Assembly (NCBI GenBank): GCA_001821395.1
Contig: MHLM01000003.1
Coordinates: 1-35,695 of the forward strand
Reading direction: 5' to 3'
Origin: Candidatus Lloydbacteria bacterium RIFCSPHIGHO2_02_FULL_50_18
GTDB lineage: Bacteria; Patescibacteriota; Minisyncoccia; Phycocordibacterales; UBA6899
Length of the DNA: 35,695 nt
The notes under the pieces were generated by a model that had not been told where the DNA came from, did no database searches, and worked only from the letters and a program-made list of their open reading frames with translations. The position numbers and the translations under genes were made by a program. Position 1 is the first letter of the stretch. Every line of letters starts with the position of its first letter. Below are positions 16,517 through 24,211 of this stretch, piece by piece.

Positions 16517-17791
16517 ATGGACAACGAGCAAGAGTGGTGGATGAGTGCAAAGATCTATGAACTCTATATTGATAAGTTTGCAAAAGATATCCGCGGGCTA
16601 ACCGCGCACCTCGATTATTTTTCCCGATTGGGTATCAACACGCTGCACCTTCTCCCGCATTATCCGTCACCGATGATCGATGACGGATATGATGTCACCG
16701 ACTATCGCGGGGTCCGTCCCGAGCTCGGGTCTCTTGAGGATCTGCGGCACTTGATTGATGCTGCTCATGAAAAAGGACTTCGCATCATTCTGGATCTTGT
16801 CATAAATCATGTCTCGTCTCTTCATCCATGGTTTTTGGAGGCGCGCACTTCAAAAGATAACCCGAAACGTAATTATTTTTTATGGAGTAAGACGGGGGAG
16901 GAGCTTCGGGATGGTATCAACGCATTTCCCGGGATCAAGAAAAGCAATTGGATTAAGGATCCGGCAACCGATGAATTTTATTACGCGACGTTCTATCCAG
17001 AACAGCCCGACCTCAATTGGGATAATGAAGCAGTGGTCTCCGGAATGCTCGCCAATATGGATTTTCTCGCCGACCTTGGCGCAGACGGATTTCGCATTGA
17101 TGCCGCTCCGCATCTCATAAAGCGAGAGGGAACGAACTCGAAAGGATTGCCCGAAACACATCATCTACTGAAACGGATCCGGGCGTATCTTGAAAAGAAG
17201 CATCCCGGGGTCATTCTCCTGGCAGAGGCGGGAGCATCGATGGATGAACTCAAGAAGTATTTTGGCAACGGCGATGAGTGTCATATGGCGTACCATTTTC
17301 CTCTTATGTGTGCGATGTGGGAGACCCTGCTTTTTAATGACCGAACGTATGTTGATAAGTTCGTTTCGTCGTTTGCGGATATACCCCCCGGCTGCCAGTG
17401 GGCGACTTTCCTTCGTAATCATGACGAGATTGCATTGACCCTCCTCCCGTCTGATATTCGCAGGGAGATGGTCAACCTGCTTGATAAGAAGCATGAATAT
17501 CTCTTCAATAACGGAACGACGACCGCGGTTCGCATCGCAACTGCACTTGGAGGGGACCGATCGAAGATCTTGAAGGCACAAGAGTTGCTCTACGGCCTTC
17601 CCGGCGCTCCAGTATGCTATTACGGAGATGAGATAGGGATGCAAAATTTACCTTTCCGCCCCGGAGTGATCGATACACGGATATTTGTGCGCGGCCCATT
17701 TGATTGGATTGCCGCCGAATCGCAGATGAACAATGATGATTCACTGTTCTCTCAAACCGCACGGATCATCAAGCGCGGAAAAGGTCTTTAA
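16517..17791 (+). CDS. GH13 alpha-amylase family protein, lacking domain C
   Basis: A 424-aa glycoside hydrolase family 13 (beta/alpha)8 barrel resembling the trehalose synthase/amylosucrase branch. Conserved region I is DLVINH (93-98). Region II is GFRIDAAPH with the nucleophile Asp at about 195. Region III is LLAEAG with the acid/base Glu at about 237. Region IV is FLRNHDE with the transition-state Asp at about 303. All three catalytic acids are present, so activity on alpha-glucosides is expected. Relatives usually run past 500 residues with a C-terminal beta domain; here the chain ends shortly after the barrel. The frame opens with TTG at 16511. I take the first ATG (16517); ATG 16541, just before the KIYELYIDKF strand, is also possible. 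No clear promoter or Shine-Dalgarno sequence supports either. Confidence 0.88.
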   Translation: MDNEQEWWMSAKIYELYIDKFAKDIRGLTAHLDYFSRLGINTLHLLPHYPSPMIDDGYDVTDYRGVRPELGSLEDLRHLIDAAHEKGLRIILDLVINHVSSLHPWFLEARTSKDNPKRNYFLWSKTGEELRDGINAFPGIKKSNWIKDPATDEFYYATFYPEQPDLNWDNEAVVSGMLANMDFLADLGADGFRIDAAPHLIKREGTNSKGLPETHHLLKRIRAYLEKKHPGVILLAEAGASMDELKKYFGNGDECHMAYHFPLMCAMWETLLFNDRTYVDKFVSSFADIPPGCQWATFLRNHDEIALTLLPSDIRREMVNLLDKKHEYLFNNGTTTAVRIATALGGDRSKILKAQELLYGLPGAPVCYYGDEIGMQNLPFRPGVIDTRIFVRGPFDWIAAESQMNNDDSLFSQTARIIKRGKGL

Positions 17792-17844
17792 CGTACTCTA
17801 GTGAGTGCGATGATTTTTTCTTATAAACCCTGTACCATGGAGGG

Positions 17845-18435
17845 ATGGAAGAGCCGATAAAAGAGCGTTCTCGTATCGAATCGATAACCGAGAAGATCAA
17901 AGTACTCGAGCATGAACTTGAGGTGGAATTTGTGAAACGCCGCGCGGGACTCAGCTTCGGCATTGAACGAGGAAGAGTGGTTTTTGAAAAAGAGATATTG
18001 CGGCGTCACCGAGAATTGAAGATCAGCATCCTCGCCTATGTCGCAGGGGCACGACCGCTTATTCTCCTCACTGCGCCGATTATTTATGGGCTTGCGGTTC
18101 CGCTCGTCCTTCTGGATGTGTGCGTCAGTGTTTATCAGGCAGTCTGTTTTCCTGTCTATCGTATTCCTAAGGTGAAACGGAGCGATTATTTTCATTTTGA
18201 CCATGCGCATCTCGCGTATCTCAACAGCCTTCAAAAATTCAATTGCGCGTATTGTTCATATGCGAACGGTTTGCTTGGATATATTCGCGAGATCGGCGGA
18301 CGATCAGAAGCATATTGGTGCCCCATTAAACATGCGCGGCGCGTGATTGGAGCCCATGAACAATATACTGAGTTTGTTGATTATGGAGACGCTGACGCAT
18401 TTAAGGAAAATCGTAGGCGCGCCAATGAGGACTAG
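17845..18435 (+). CDS. conserved membrane protein with CxxC motif, unknown function
   Basis: A 196-aa protein. Residues 1-60 are a charged helix. Hydrophobic segments at about 62-83 and 85-105 give a membrane hairpin. The C-terminal half contains YFHFDHAHLAYLNSLQKFNC followed by YCSYANG, then REIGGRSEAYWCPIKHARR, i.e. a CxxC pair, a later Cys and nearby His residues that could bind a metal. I recall this pattern as a conserved uncharacterised family outside CPR as well. A GGAGGG directly abuts the ATG, too close for a normal ribosome site; TATAAA (17822-17827) and TACCAT (17833-17838, 6 nt from the ATG) are possible -10 elements. Its stop overlaps the convergent adenine deaminase gene by 4 nt. 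Confidence 0.8.
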   Translation: MEEPIKERSRIESITEKIKVLEHELEVEFVKRRAGLSFGIERGRVVFEKEILRRHRELKISILAYVAGARPLILLTAPIIYGLAVPLVLLDVCVSVYQAVCFPVYRIPKVKRSDYFHFDHAHLAYLNSLQKFNCAYCSYANGLLGYIREIGGRSEAYWCPIKHARRVIGAHEQYTEFVDYGDADAFKENRRRANED

Positions 18436-19451
18436 TTTGCCATGGAGAGTCCGTTGATCTCTGTAATATGTTTCTTTTTTGTATCTTCTTCCAGAAATGA
18501 GGCGGTGAATGAATTTATCGCGAGTTGACGTAATTCCTCATGCGAAAGATCGAGCCCCTCGGCAATGGCGCAGTAATTCTCGCTCAAATATCCGCCGAAG
18601 TAGGCCGGGTCATCGGAATTGACGGTTATCAAGAGTCCGGCGTCTATCATTTTTCGAAGCGGATGTTCCCTGAGATCTGCTATGACGCGCAACTTTAAAT
18701 TGGAAAGCGGGCACACCGTGAGCGGAATTTGTTGCGTTCGAAGTCGCATTACAAGTGCCGCATCATCGAGCGCGTGATTGCCGTGATCGATGCGTTTGAC
18801 GTTGAGCAGGTCGAGTGCCTCTGTGACATACTCCGCGGGGCCCTCCTCGCCCGCATGAGCGACCAAGAAAAAACCTTCTTTTGCCGCACGCTTGTAGACC
18901 GCTTGAAATTTGCTCGGCGGATTACCTTGCTCACCCGAATCAAGGCCGATACCCGCTATCCATTTTTTGTACGGGAGTGCCATATCAAGCGTGCGTAGTG
19001 CGTCAGCCTCGTCGAGGTGTCGAAGGAAACACATGATGAGCTTGGAGGTGATGCCCCACTCTTTTTCTGCGGCAACTTGAGCACGATGAAGACCGGCAAT
19101 CACGGTCTCAAACGGAACTCCGCGTACGGTATGCGTCTGCGGATCAAAAAATATTTCTGCATGTCGAATGTTCTCTTCGTGCGCTTTTGTGAAGTATGCC
19201 AGTGCAAGATCATAAAAATCTTCCTCCGTGAGCAGTACGCTCGCCCCTCTGTAGTAGATATCAAGAAAATCCTGCAGATCATTGAATTGGTATGCGTCTC
19301 GTAATGCAGTGATCGAGGGATAGGTAAGCGGTATCTTGTTGCGTGCCGCGATAGCAAAAAGCAGTTCGGGTTCGAGTGTCCCTTCGATATGTAAATGCAA
19401 TTCCGCCTTTGGGAGATGCCGTATGAACTTGCCGAGCGGTGTGGTCATCAT
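18432..19451 (-). CDS. adenine deaminase (adenosine deaminase superfamily)
   Basis: A 339-aa metal-dependent deaminase. The zinc site is complete: HLH at residues 19-21, HAGEEG with catalytic Glu at about 202, RIDHGNH with His at about 223, and NSDDPAYFGG with Asp at about 280-281. GLDSGEQGNPPSKF, FFDPQTHT and CPLSNLKL closely match the bacterial and fungal adenine deaminase (Aah1-like) group rather than classical adenosine deaminase. The expected reaction is therefore adenine to hypoxanthine plus ammonia in purine salvage. The open frame begins with TTG at 19469; the ATG at 19451 follows TGT-TACACT by 8 nt and is preferred, with a second ATG at 19448. It lies back to back with upp and a second phosphoribosyltransferase, consistent with nucleobase salvage. 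Confidence 0.88.
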   Translation of the reverse strand: MMTTPLGKFIRHLPKAELHLHIEGTLEPELLFAIAARNKIPLTYPSITALRDAYQFNDLQDFLDIYYRGASVLLTEEDFYDLALAYFTKAHEENIRHAEIFFDPQTHTVRGVPFETVIAGLHRAQVAAEKEWGITSKLIMCFLRHLDEADALRTLDMALPYKKWIAGIGLDSGEQGNPPSKFQAVYKRAAKEGFFLVAHAGEEGPAEYVTEALDLLNVKRIDHGNHALDDAALVMRLRTQQIPLTVCPLSNLKLRVIADLREHPLRKMIDAGLLITVNSDDPAYFGGYLSENYCAIAEGLDLSHEELRQLAINSFTASFLEEDTKKKHITEINGLSMAN

Positions 19452-19459
19452 ATGTATCG

Positions 19460-19468
19460 AGTGTAACA
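19460..19468 (-). promoter_or_regulatory. extended -10 promoter of adenine deaminase gene
   Basis: TGT-TACACT on the minus strand ends 8 nt before the ATG at 19451. It overlaps the upstream TTG of the longer open frame, which argues against that start. Confidence 0.45.
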
Positions 19469-19555
19469 ATTCCCGTAAATTTCACAAATAAGTAGGGGGG
19501 GGTGAGTCAAAGGAGGATGCGAGTGCACGCCATACATAGGACCCGGCCCCAAGTA

Positions 19556-19564
19556 TGTTAAAAT
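19556..19564 (+). promoter_or_regulatory. extended -10 promoter of upp, leaderless geometry
   Basis: TGT-TAAAAT ends exactly 6 nt before the ATG at 19571. The palindrome-like half-site TACATAGGACC lies just upstream at 19533-19543, roughly where an operator would act. Confidence 0.55.
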
Positions 19565-19570
19565 ATTTAT

Positions 19571-20164
19571 ATGAAAAAGGACTCCATGAACGGGCTTCTT
19601 CTGACCCTTCGCAACAGGAATTTGTCGACGCCGGAGTTTCGTAAGGCAGCTGAGAAGATGTCGGTACTACTGCTGCGAAAATTGAAAGCAGTACTTAATA
19701 AGGACGGGGTACGATCGGGGGAGGTGTCGACCGTCATCATCCTGCGTGCTGCGGTCGCCATGCTACCGCCCATGCTGCACATGTTCCCGGGAACGTCTGT
19801 CGGAGTGCTCGGTTTGAGGCGTGACGAGCATACAAAACGTGCACATTGGTATTACGAGAAACTCCCCCCGATCTCAAAAAAAAGTATCATTGTGATCTTG
19901 GACCCCATGCTCGCAACTGGCGGCAGCGCTTCTGCCGCTGTGTCGAGACTCATCTTGCGCGGGGCAGATCCGCGGAACATCTATTTTGTCGGTGTAATCG
20001 CGGCCCCCTCAGGTGTTGTACGGCTGGCGCAGAAGATCCCGGAGTCGCACATCATTCTTTCCATCATTGACGAGGGTCTCGACCACGATGCCATGATCGT
20101 GCCGGGGCTCGGAGATTTTGGGGATCGGTATTTCGGGAATATTCCCACTCGTTCAAAAAAATAA
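19571..20164 (+). CDS. upp: uracil phosphoribosyltransferase
   Basis: A 197-aa enzyme converting uracil and PRPP to UMP in pyrimidine salvage. The PRPP-binding loop is LDPMLATGGS (110-119). The N-terminal ILRAAVAMLPPML (57-69) and GLRRDE (81-86) and the C-terminal uracil-binding PGLGDFGDRYFG (178-189) are all family signatures in the right order. Length is slightly below the usual about 208 residues because the N-terminus is short. The start is ATG 19571, placed 6 nt after an extended -10; an alternative ATG five codons later lacks this support. The next phosphoribosyltransferase begins 6 nt after its stop, so the two are co-transcribed. The adenine deaminase gene is divergent. Confidence 0.93.
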   Translation: MKKDSMNGLLLTLRNRNLSTPEFRKAAEKMSVLLLRKLKAVLNKDGVRSGEVSTVIILRAAVAMLPPMLHMFPGTSVGVLGLRRDEHTKRAHWYYEKLPPISKKSIIVILDPMLATGGSASAAVSRLILRGADPRNIYFVGVIAAPSGVVRLAQKIPESHIILSIIDEGLDHDAMIVPGLGDFGDRYFGNIPTRSKK

Positions 20165-20170
20165 TTACCT

Positions 20171-20800
20171 ATGTATTTCAAAGATAGACGGGATGCCGGA
20201 AAAAAACTCGCCAAAGCACTGGAGCAATATCGCGATGTGCAACCCATCGTTTATGCATTGCCGCGTGGAGGTGTTGTGCTGGGGGGCGAGGTCGCACGGG
20301 CACTTCACGCACCACTCGACCTGGTTATCACGCGGAAGATCGGGCACCCTAGCGAGCCTGAGTACGCGATCGGTGCGGTTACGGAAGCGGGCGATCTTCT
20401 CTGCAACGAAGCCGAGGTGGAGACGATCGATCCCGAGTGGCTGAAGCAGGCGGTGGAGCGTGAACGCAATGAGGCTGCACGCAGGAGGAAAGTGTATTTG
20501 AGCGACCGACCGCATATCTCCGCGCGCGGGGTGACGGCCATCATTGTCGATGACGGGGCAGCGACGGGGCTCACGCTCCGCGTCGCGGTGATGGCGCTTC
20601 AAAAAGAACACCCGAAGAAGATCGTCATTGCCGTTCCCGTTGCACCATCTGATGTCGTTGCCGTATTGCAAAAAGAGACGGATGAGGTCATCACGCTCAC
20701 TGATGGGGAAGAATATCTTGGAGCAGTCGGCTCATACTATGAGCATTTCCCGCAAGTATCCGATGAAGAAGTCATCGCACTTCTAAATGAGCAGAAGTAG
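20171..20800 (+). CDS. phosphoribosyltransferase (COG1926-like)
   Basis: A 209-aa type I PRTase-fold protein. The N-terminal FKDRRDAGKKLA and YALPRGGVVLGGEVA (28-42) are typical of the predicted phosphoribosyltransferase family COG1926. The PRPP loop is IIVDDGAATGLT (124-135). A helical insertion with Arg-rich RERNEAARRRK (97-107) lies between them. The substrate base of this family is not established. The gene starts 6 nt after upp without a Shine-Dalgarno sequence, suggesting translational coupling or reinitiation. With upp and adenine deaminase it forms a base-salvage group, so a purine or nucleobase substrate such as hypoxanthine is a reasonable but untested guess. Confidence 0.85.
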   Translation: MYFKDRRDAGKKLAKALEQYRDVQPIVYALPRGGVVLGGEVARALHAPLDLVITRKIGHPSEPEYAIGAVTEAGDLLCNEAEVETIDPEWLKQAVERERNEAARRRKVYLSDRPHISARGVTAIIVDDGAATGLTLRVAVMALQKEHPKKIVIAVPVAPSDVVAVLQKETDEVITLTDGEEYLGAVGSYYEHFPQVSDEEVIALLNEQK

Positions 20801-20853
20801 CATCGCCCATATTCTTTGCTCATTTCCCTGCTCGCTCTTCGTTGATGCTGTTT

Positions 20854-20883
20854 TTGAATTAGTATAAGATGAATAAGTATTAT
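20854..20883 (+). promoter_or_regulatory. -35/-10 promoter candidate
   Basis: TTGAAT (20854-20859), an 18-nt spacer and TATTAT (20878-20883) precede the hypothetical gene at 20914. This would leave a leader of roughly 24 nt, unlike the leaderless geometry elsewhere. Confidence 0.4.
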
Positions 20884-20913
20884 TAGCCGCGATCGATAAG
20901 AAATTTTACATAC

Positions 20914-21261
20914 ATGACGAAAATGATCTATGGGGTGGATGCGGATGCGGAACTCAGCCCCGTTCAAGTAAGGGATGCGCTCGTGACCTGCTTCAGGGAG
21001 GCTCATTGTGATATTTTGGATGAGACATTCGGTTCGAGCACGTTAAGACCGGAAGACACAGAGAGTCTGAAAAAAATGGACGTGGAACTCCTTATCCAAG
21101 AATTTTTTAGAAAGGTCGAAGGGGACTATGATCATCCCACGAAGGAGACTCTGCTCTTGGTGATGGGTGAATTGAAGAAGTTTGCGGAGGAGTTCCGGGT
21201 GGAAGAGATCGTCAGCAGACATTACTCGGAAATACTGGTGTTGATAAAAAAGCTCGTGTAG
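20914..21261 (+). CDS. small helical protein, conserved hypothetical
   Basis: A 115-aa soluble, mostly helical protein without signal peptide or membrane segment. Recognisable stretches are SPVQVRDALVTCFREAHCD (15-33), the DYDHPTKETLLLVMGEL block (76-92) and a C-terminal HYSEILVLIKKLV (103-115). I recall similar small proteins in Parcubacteria with no assigned function. Two cysteines (25 and 32) sit in the first helix, but no metal site is evident. It stands between the salvage genes and the membrane-protein operon with its own possible promoter, 52 nt before the next start. Confidence 0.7.
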   Translation: MTKMIYGVDADAELSPVQVRDALVTCFREAHCDILDETFGSSTLRPEDTESLKKMDVELLIQEFFRKVEGDYDHPTKETLLLVMGELKKFAEEFRVEEIVSRHYSEILVLIKKLV

Positions 21262-21313
21262 CCTGTCAGGAAGGATCGTCTGGTCGGGACTCATTACTCA
21301 TTAAGAATTTATC

Positions 21314-21811
21314 ATGCTGTTAGTAGGATTTCTTACGGTCATTCATGTGGTGGGTGTTGCCCTCGGTGCGGGCGGTGCGTTCTTTGCCGAGGTATTTTAT
21401 TTACGAGCGATCAGAGACGGCATCATCGATCCGACGGAAAGTGATTTTCTGAAGACGACATATCGGATGCTTCGGATCGGAACCATACTCCTTATTATCA
21501 CCGGCTTTGGTTTGTTTCTCTATTTTCGTCTCAACGGCAGGTCCGAATTTCTCTACAATTCCCGATATTGGATAAAGGAGACACTGCTCATCATTATTTT
21601 GTGCAATGCATTACTCCTTCAGGCGCGACGCATGCCCGTTTGGCTCGGGAGCGCGATATCGCTCGCGTCATGGACCGCAGCGCTCGTGGTCGGTGCATGG
21701 CGAAGTATTCCGGGAACATATGTGGAGATCATGCTTGTGTATCTTGTTCTTGTCCCAGTGACCGCTTGGGTGCTTGAAATTATCCGCAGAAAAATGGCTA
21801 TTCGCGTATGA
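21314..21811 (+). CDS. four-helix membrane protein, unknown (operon gene 1)
   Basis: A 165-aa integral membrane protein with about four to five helices (roughly 3-23, 52-72, 85-102, 108-126, 133-156). TM1 carries a histidine at residue 11 (IHVVGVALGAGGAFF), reminiscent of b-type haem-binding or CopD-like helix bundles, but no second ligand is certain. A basic YRMLRIG precedes TM2. The stop overlaps the next ATG (ATGA at 21808-21811), so the genes are translationally coupled. No Shine-Dalgarno sequence is seen; a weak TAAGAA lies 6 nt before the ATG. I do not recognise the family. Confidence 0.75.
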   Translation: MLLVGFLTVIHVVGVALGAGGAFFAEVFYLRAIRDGIIDPTESDFLKTTYRMLRIGTILLIITGFGLFLYFRLNGRSEFLYNSRYWIKETLLIIILCNALLLQARRMPVWLGSAISLASWTAALVVGAWRSIPGTYVEIMLVYLVLVPVTAWVLEIIRRKMAIRV

Positions 21812-22263
21812 CAACACAACTTCTTTTCATGCTCATTCTCCATGTGTTCTCTGGTCTTATCGGCGTCATATTTTCCTACGCAACGCTGATGGAGTTAGTG
21901 AGACATAATTACTCACTTCCATATCTTCGCCGCACAAGTGTCGGCGCAGTGATACTTTACCTGCTTGCGTGGCTCTCCGGCGGATATTATTACGTCACCT
22001 ATTACGGCACAACTGTGAAACCCGTTATTTTGGCGGGAGCACACCCATTCGCACATTCGTTCTTTCTTGAAGTGAAGGAGCACCTCTTTCTGTTGCTGCC
22101 ATTTATGGCTATCACGTCAGCAACCTTTTTCTGGTACACGAACGAAGAAGGGAAGATTGATGAACGCCTTCGGGGCTCACTCATTACACTCGTTGCGATG
22201 ACAACGATTATTGGTATATGTATCGCGCTTGCGGGGGTCGTCACCTCCGGGGCGGTAAAATAA
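21808..22263 (+). CDS. four-helix membrane protein with histidines, unknown (operon gene 2)
   Basis: A 151-aa integral membrane protein with about four helices (roughly 5-26, 43-63, 92-109, 123-145). Histidines cluster near membrane edges: His12 in TM1, His33 in the first loop, and His79, His83 and His92 around the third helix (AHPFAHSFFLEVKEHLF). Such spacing could bind haem or metal, as in small membrane cytochromes, but this is inference. It overlaps the preceding gene by 4 nt and is followed after 3 nt by the next. The organisation implies one complex built from three small membrane subunits. Confidence 0.75.
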   Translation: MTTQLLFMLILHVFSGLIGVIFSYATLMELVRHNYSLPYLRRTSVGAVILYLLAWLSGGYYYVTYYGTTVKPVILAGAHPFAHSFFLEVKEHLFLLLPFMAITSATFFWYTNEEGKIDERLRGSLITLVAMTTIIGICIALAGVVTSGAVK

Positions 22264-22266
22264 CTT

Positions 22267-22611
22267 ATGGATACCATGGAAAATAACAATACACGCATTG
22301 ATGCGGCTCGGGTCATTGGCATAACTACTGCTGCCGCATTAAGTATCGTATGGATCGCGGCGAGCACGATCGGCACTGAGGTAAGCGCACCATTTAAAGC
22401 ATTTTTGAAGGGTGCATTCACGCACCACTGGATAGGGAAGGGGGGCATCGCGATCATACTTTTTTTTGTTGTCACTTTCGTGATGACACTCGTCGCACGA
22501 CGATCTCAACATACGAATGTTGCGCCTGCTCTTTTGTTTATGCTTTGGGCGAGTGTGTTCGCTTCCGTCGCGATCATTGGACTTTACGGGTATATCGATT
22601 TCTTTAAGTAG
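22267..22611 (+). CDS. three-helix membrane protein, unknown (operon gene 3)
   Basis: A 114-aa protein with an N-terminal polar stretch and about three helices (roughly 16-34, 60-76, 87-110). A His pair (FTHHWIG, 53-54) sits before TM2, as in its operon partners. It starts 3 nt after the previous stop; a second ATG three codons later is also possible. No Shine-Dalgarno sequence is visible, consistent with coupled translation. Function is unknown and is presumably tied to the two upstream membrane proteins. Confidence 0.7.
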   Translation: MDTMENNNTRIDAARVIGITTAAALSIVWIAASTIGTEVSAPFKAFLKGAFTHHWIGKGGIAIILFFVVTFVMTLVARRSQHTNVAPALLFMLWASVFASVAIIGLYGYIDFFK

Positions 22612-22642
22612 GACGACATATCACTTTTTTGTGTGAATGGCA

Positions 22643-22651
22643 TGGTAATAT
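22643..22651 (+). promoter_or_regulatory. extended -10 promoter of PAP2 gene, leaderless geometry
   Basis: TGG-TAATAT ends exactly 6 nt before the ATG at 22658, so the transcript is expected to begin at the start codon. Confidence 0.55.
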
Positions 22652-22657
22652 GTACGT

Positions 22658-23128
22658 ATGCTTCCCTTGCTTGCCATCATTGCGGCAAAATATCTATTTT
22701 TGCTCTCATTCGTAATCGCCTTTTTTTCTTTTTTTAAATTGAGCGCGACGGAGCGCCGCCGACTTTTCTTTTTTGGGCTGGTCGCACTGCCGATGATCTT
22801 TTGTACTGCGGTCGTCGCGAGTCATTTCTACGACAACCCCAGACCATTCGTCGTCCTGCAGTTCGTTCCGCTTATTCCGCATGCCCCCGATAACGGATTC
22901 CCCTCCGATCACGTCCTGCTCGTTTCGGCGATAGCGGCAATATTCATGTATTTCGACCGCAGGGCCGCGGCTCTCTTGTGGGGTGTCACACTGCTTGTCG
23001 CCATTGGAAGGGTGACCGTTGGGGTGCATCACGCCACTGATGTGATCGCAAGCATGCTCATTGCACTTCTTTGTGTGTTTGTTGTCGATTATGTGCTCAT
23101 GTTCATCATGAAAAAGATATACGGATAG
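22658..23128 (+). CDS. PAP2-family membrane phosphatase
   Basis: A 156-aa membrane protein of the PAP2 (type 2 phosphatidic acid phosphatase) superfamily with about five helices. The phosphatase signature is present in order: YDNPRPF (58-64) for motif 1, FPSDH (81-85) for motif 2 with its catalytic His, and GRVTVGVHHATD (117-128) for motif 3 with Arg118, His124/125 and Asp128. Small members of this size often act as undecaprenyl-diphosphate phosphatases (BcrC type), recycling the lipid carrier for peptidoglycan synthesis; that assignment is inference. Motif 2 reads PSDH rather than the more common PSGH. It is transcribed from its own promoter and ends before a hairpin shared with convergent proline dehydrogenase. 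Confidence 0.88.
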   Translation: MLPLLAIIAAKYLFLLSFVIAFFSFFKLSATERRRLFFFGLVALPMIFCTAVVASHFYDNPRPFVVLQFVPLIPHAPDNGFPSDHVLLVSAIAAIFMYFDRRAAALLWGVTLLVAIGRVTVGVHHATDVIASMLIALLCVFVVDYVLMFIMKKIYG

Positions 23129-23162
23129 CAACCCTCGTCTTGGCTGTCTATCGTGTAGAAAA

Positions 23163-23185
23163 AAACCGCAGCCAAGCTGCGGTTT
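23163..23185. terminator. bidirectional terminator hairpin
   Basis: AAACCGCAGC (23163-23172) and GCTGCGGTTT (23176-23185) form a perfect 10-bp stem with loop CAA. On the minus strand it is followed by a T-run, so it is strongest for proline dehydrogenase; it also follows the PAP2 gene by 34 nt. Confidence 0.75.
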
Positions 23186-23186
23186 G

Positions 23187-24167
23187 TTAGTAATGGTTAC
23201 GCGTACGCGTTGTGAGCCATTTCCAGAAAAGTGTGCGAAAGATACTGATGCGCCTCTGTATGTACCCGCCCGATGCGCCCTTACACCATGGTAAGACGAC
23301 TGGAACATAGACACATACGGTGTACCCCTCATCGAGGAGACGACGACCGAGCCCAGTCCAGAGTCCATAGAGCATCTGGATCACGAATTCATTTTTTTCT
23401 ATCCCGTGATCATGTGCGCTTTGGAGAACGCGGCGCAATAGTTTCTCGTCATGCATCGTCGCGATATAGGGACGTTTTTTTCGCTCTAGGCAATCGATGA
23501 AGTATTTTTTGTATCGACGCTCGACTGTTTTTACGTCAACGAGCACGTTCGGATCTTCGCGATAAACGCCCGCACCTTTTACTATCCGTATGGGGTGCTC
23601 GAGGAGACCGTATGTTCGGCACAGATTCGGCAATTCCTTGAGGTGCATAGGAACGGCAATACGAAGCAGGTATCGCAGCTCTGGTGATTCACTCGTAATG
23701 CCCGCGATGACACGAAATGCACGTTCAATGGTCTGCGTTGATTCTGCATCGATCTCAAGCTCGACGGTTTCGCCTTGATCTCCTTGGTTGCGCAAGGAGA
23801 TGGAGAGCAAGAGTGCCCATAGCTCGCGAACGAAACGTTCATCAGACGTTCGCAGTGGGGGATCGGATGCATCAAGCCCAAGAGATGTGGGTTTGATGAC
23901 GATATTTCCGTAGTCACCCTTTTCCATGAGTGAGATCAGTTCGCTGTGGAATTTTTGCAACAGTCCGATGAGCTTGCTGTCACCGACATCTTCGACCATG
24001 ACATCAAAAGACGTCAGAAATCCCTCCCTGCGAAGGTGTCGCGTTTTGCTCAGCACATCGGCCGCATCTTTTGCGGAAAGGACGACGATGTGACGCATGA
24101 TCGGATAGAAAACAAAATAGAGTAGCCGATCGACGAGTTTCATTATTCGCTCGGTTAAGGTGAGCAT
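23187..24167 (-). CDS. proline dehydrogenase, stand-alone
   Basis: A 326-aa FAD-dependent PRODH-fold (beta/alpha)8 enzyme, expected to oxidise proline to pyrroline-5-carboxylate. Family motifs appear in order: IKPTSLG (91-97), VELEIDAE (135-142), RIVKGAG (194-200), YIATMHD (234-240), FVIQMLYG (261-268), YVPV (287-290) and the substrate-binding YxxRR (302-306). Length matches monofunctional PRODH; no pyrroline-5-carboxylate dehydrogenase domain or gene is present in the window. A hydrophobic N-terminal segment (12-30) could associate with the membrane, where the enzyme normally reduces quinone. It is the only gene here with a convincing Shine-Dalgarno sequence (GGAGGG at 24171-24176). Confidence 0.88.
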   Translation of the reverse strand: MLTLTERIMKLVDRLLYFVFYPIMRHIVVLSAKDAADVLSKTRHLRREGFLTSFDVMVEDVGDSKLIGLLQKFHSELISLMEKGDYGNIVIKPTSLGLDASDPPLRTSDERFVRELWALLLSISLRNQGDQGETVELEIDAESTQTIERAFRVIAGITSESPELRYLLRIAVPMHLKELPNLCRTYGLLEHPIRIVKGAGVYREDPNVLVDVKTVERRYKKYFIDCLERKKRPYIATMHDEKLLRRVLQSAHDHGIEKNEFVIQMLYGLWTGLGRRLLDEGYTVCVYVPVVLPWCKGASGGYIQRRISIFRTLFWKWLTTRTRNHY

Positions 24168-24170
24168 AGA

Positions 24171-24176
24171 CCCTCC
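24171..24176 (-). promoter_or_regulatory. Shine-Dalgarno sequence of proline dehydrogenase
   Basis: GGAGGG on the minus strand lies 3 nt before the ATG at 24167. It is the clearest ribosome binding site in the window and marks this start as leadered, unlike most others. Confidence 0.55.
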
Positions 24177-24205
24177 ATGAAGTAAAAGAATTCTCTCTTA
24201 GGACT

Positions 24206-24211
24206 ATCATA
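24206..24211 (-). promoter_or_regulatory. -10 candidate of proline dehydrogenase
   Basis: TATGAT on the minus strand, within the small palindrome GACTA-TCA-TAGTC (24202-24214), would give a leader of about 31 nt that includes the GGAGGG. The palindrome could also be an operator. Confidence 0.35.

Noticed and set aside
16273-16544. Two short overlapping open frames upstream of the GH13 gene
   Set aside because: No promoter of the local type, no Shine-Dalgarno sequence, no recognisable domain, and mutually overlapping frames; a decayed gene cannot be excluded.
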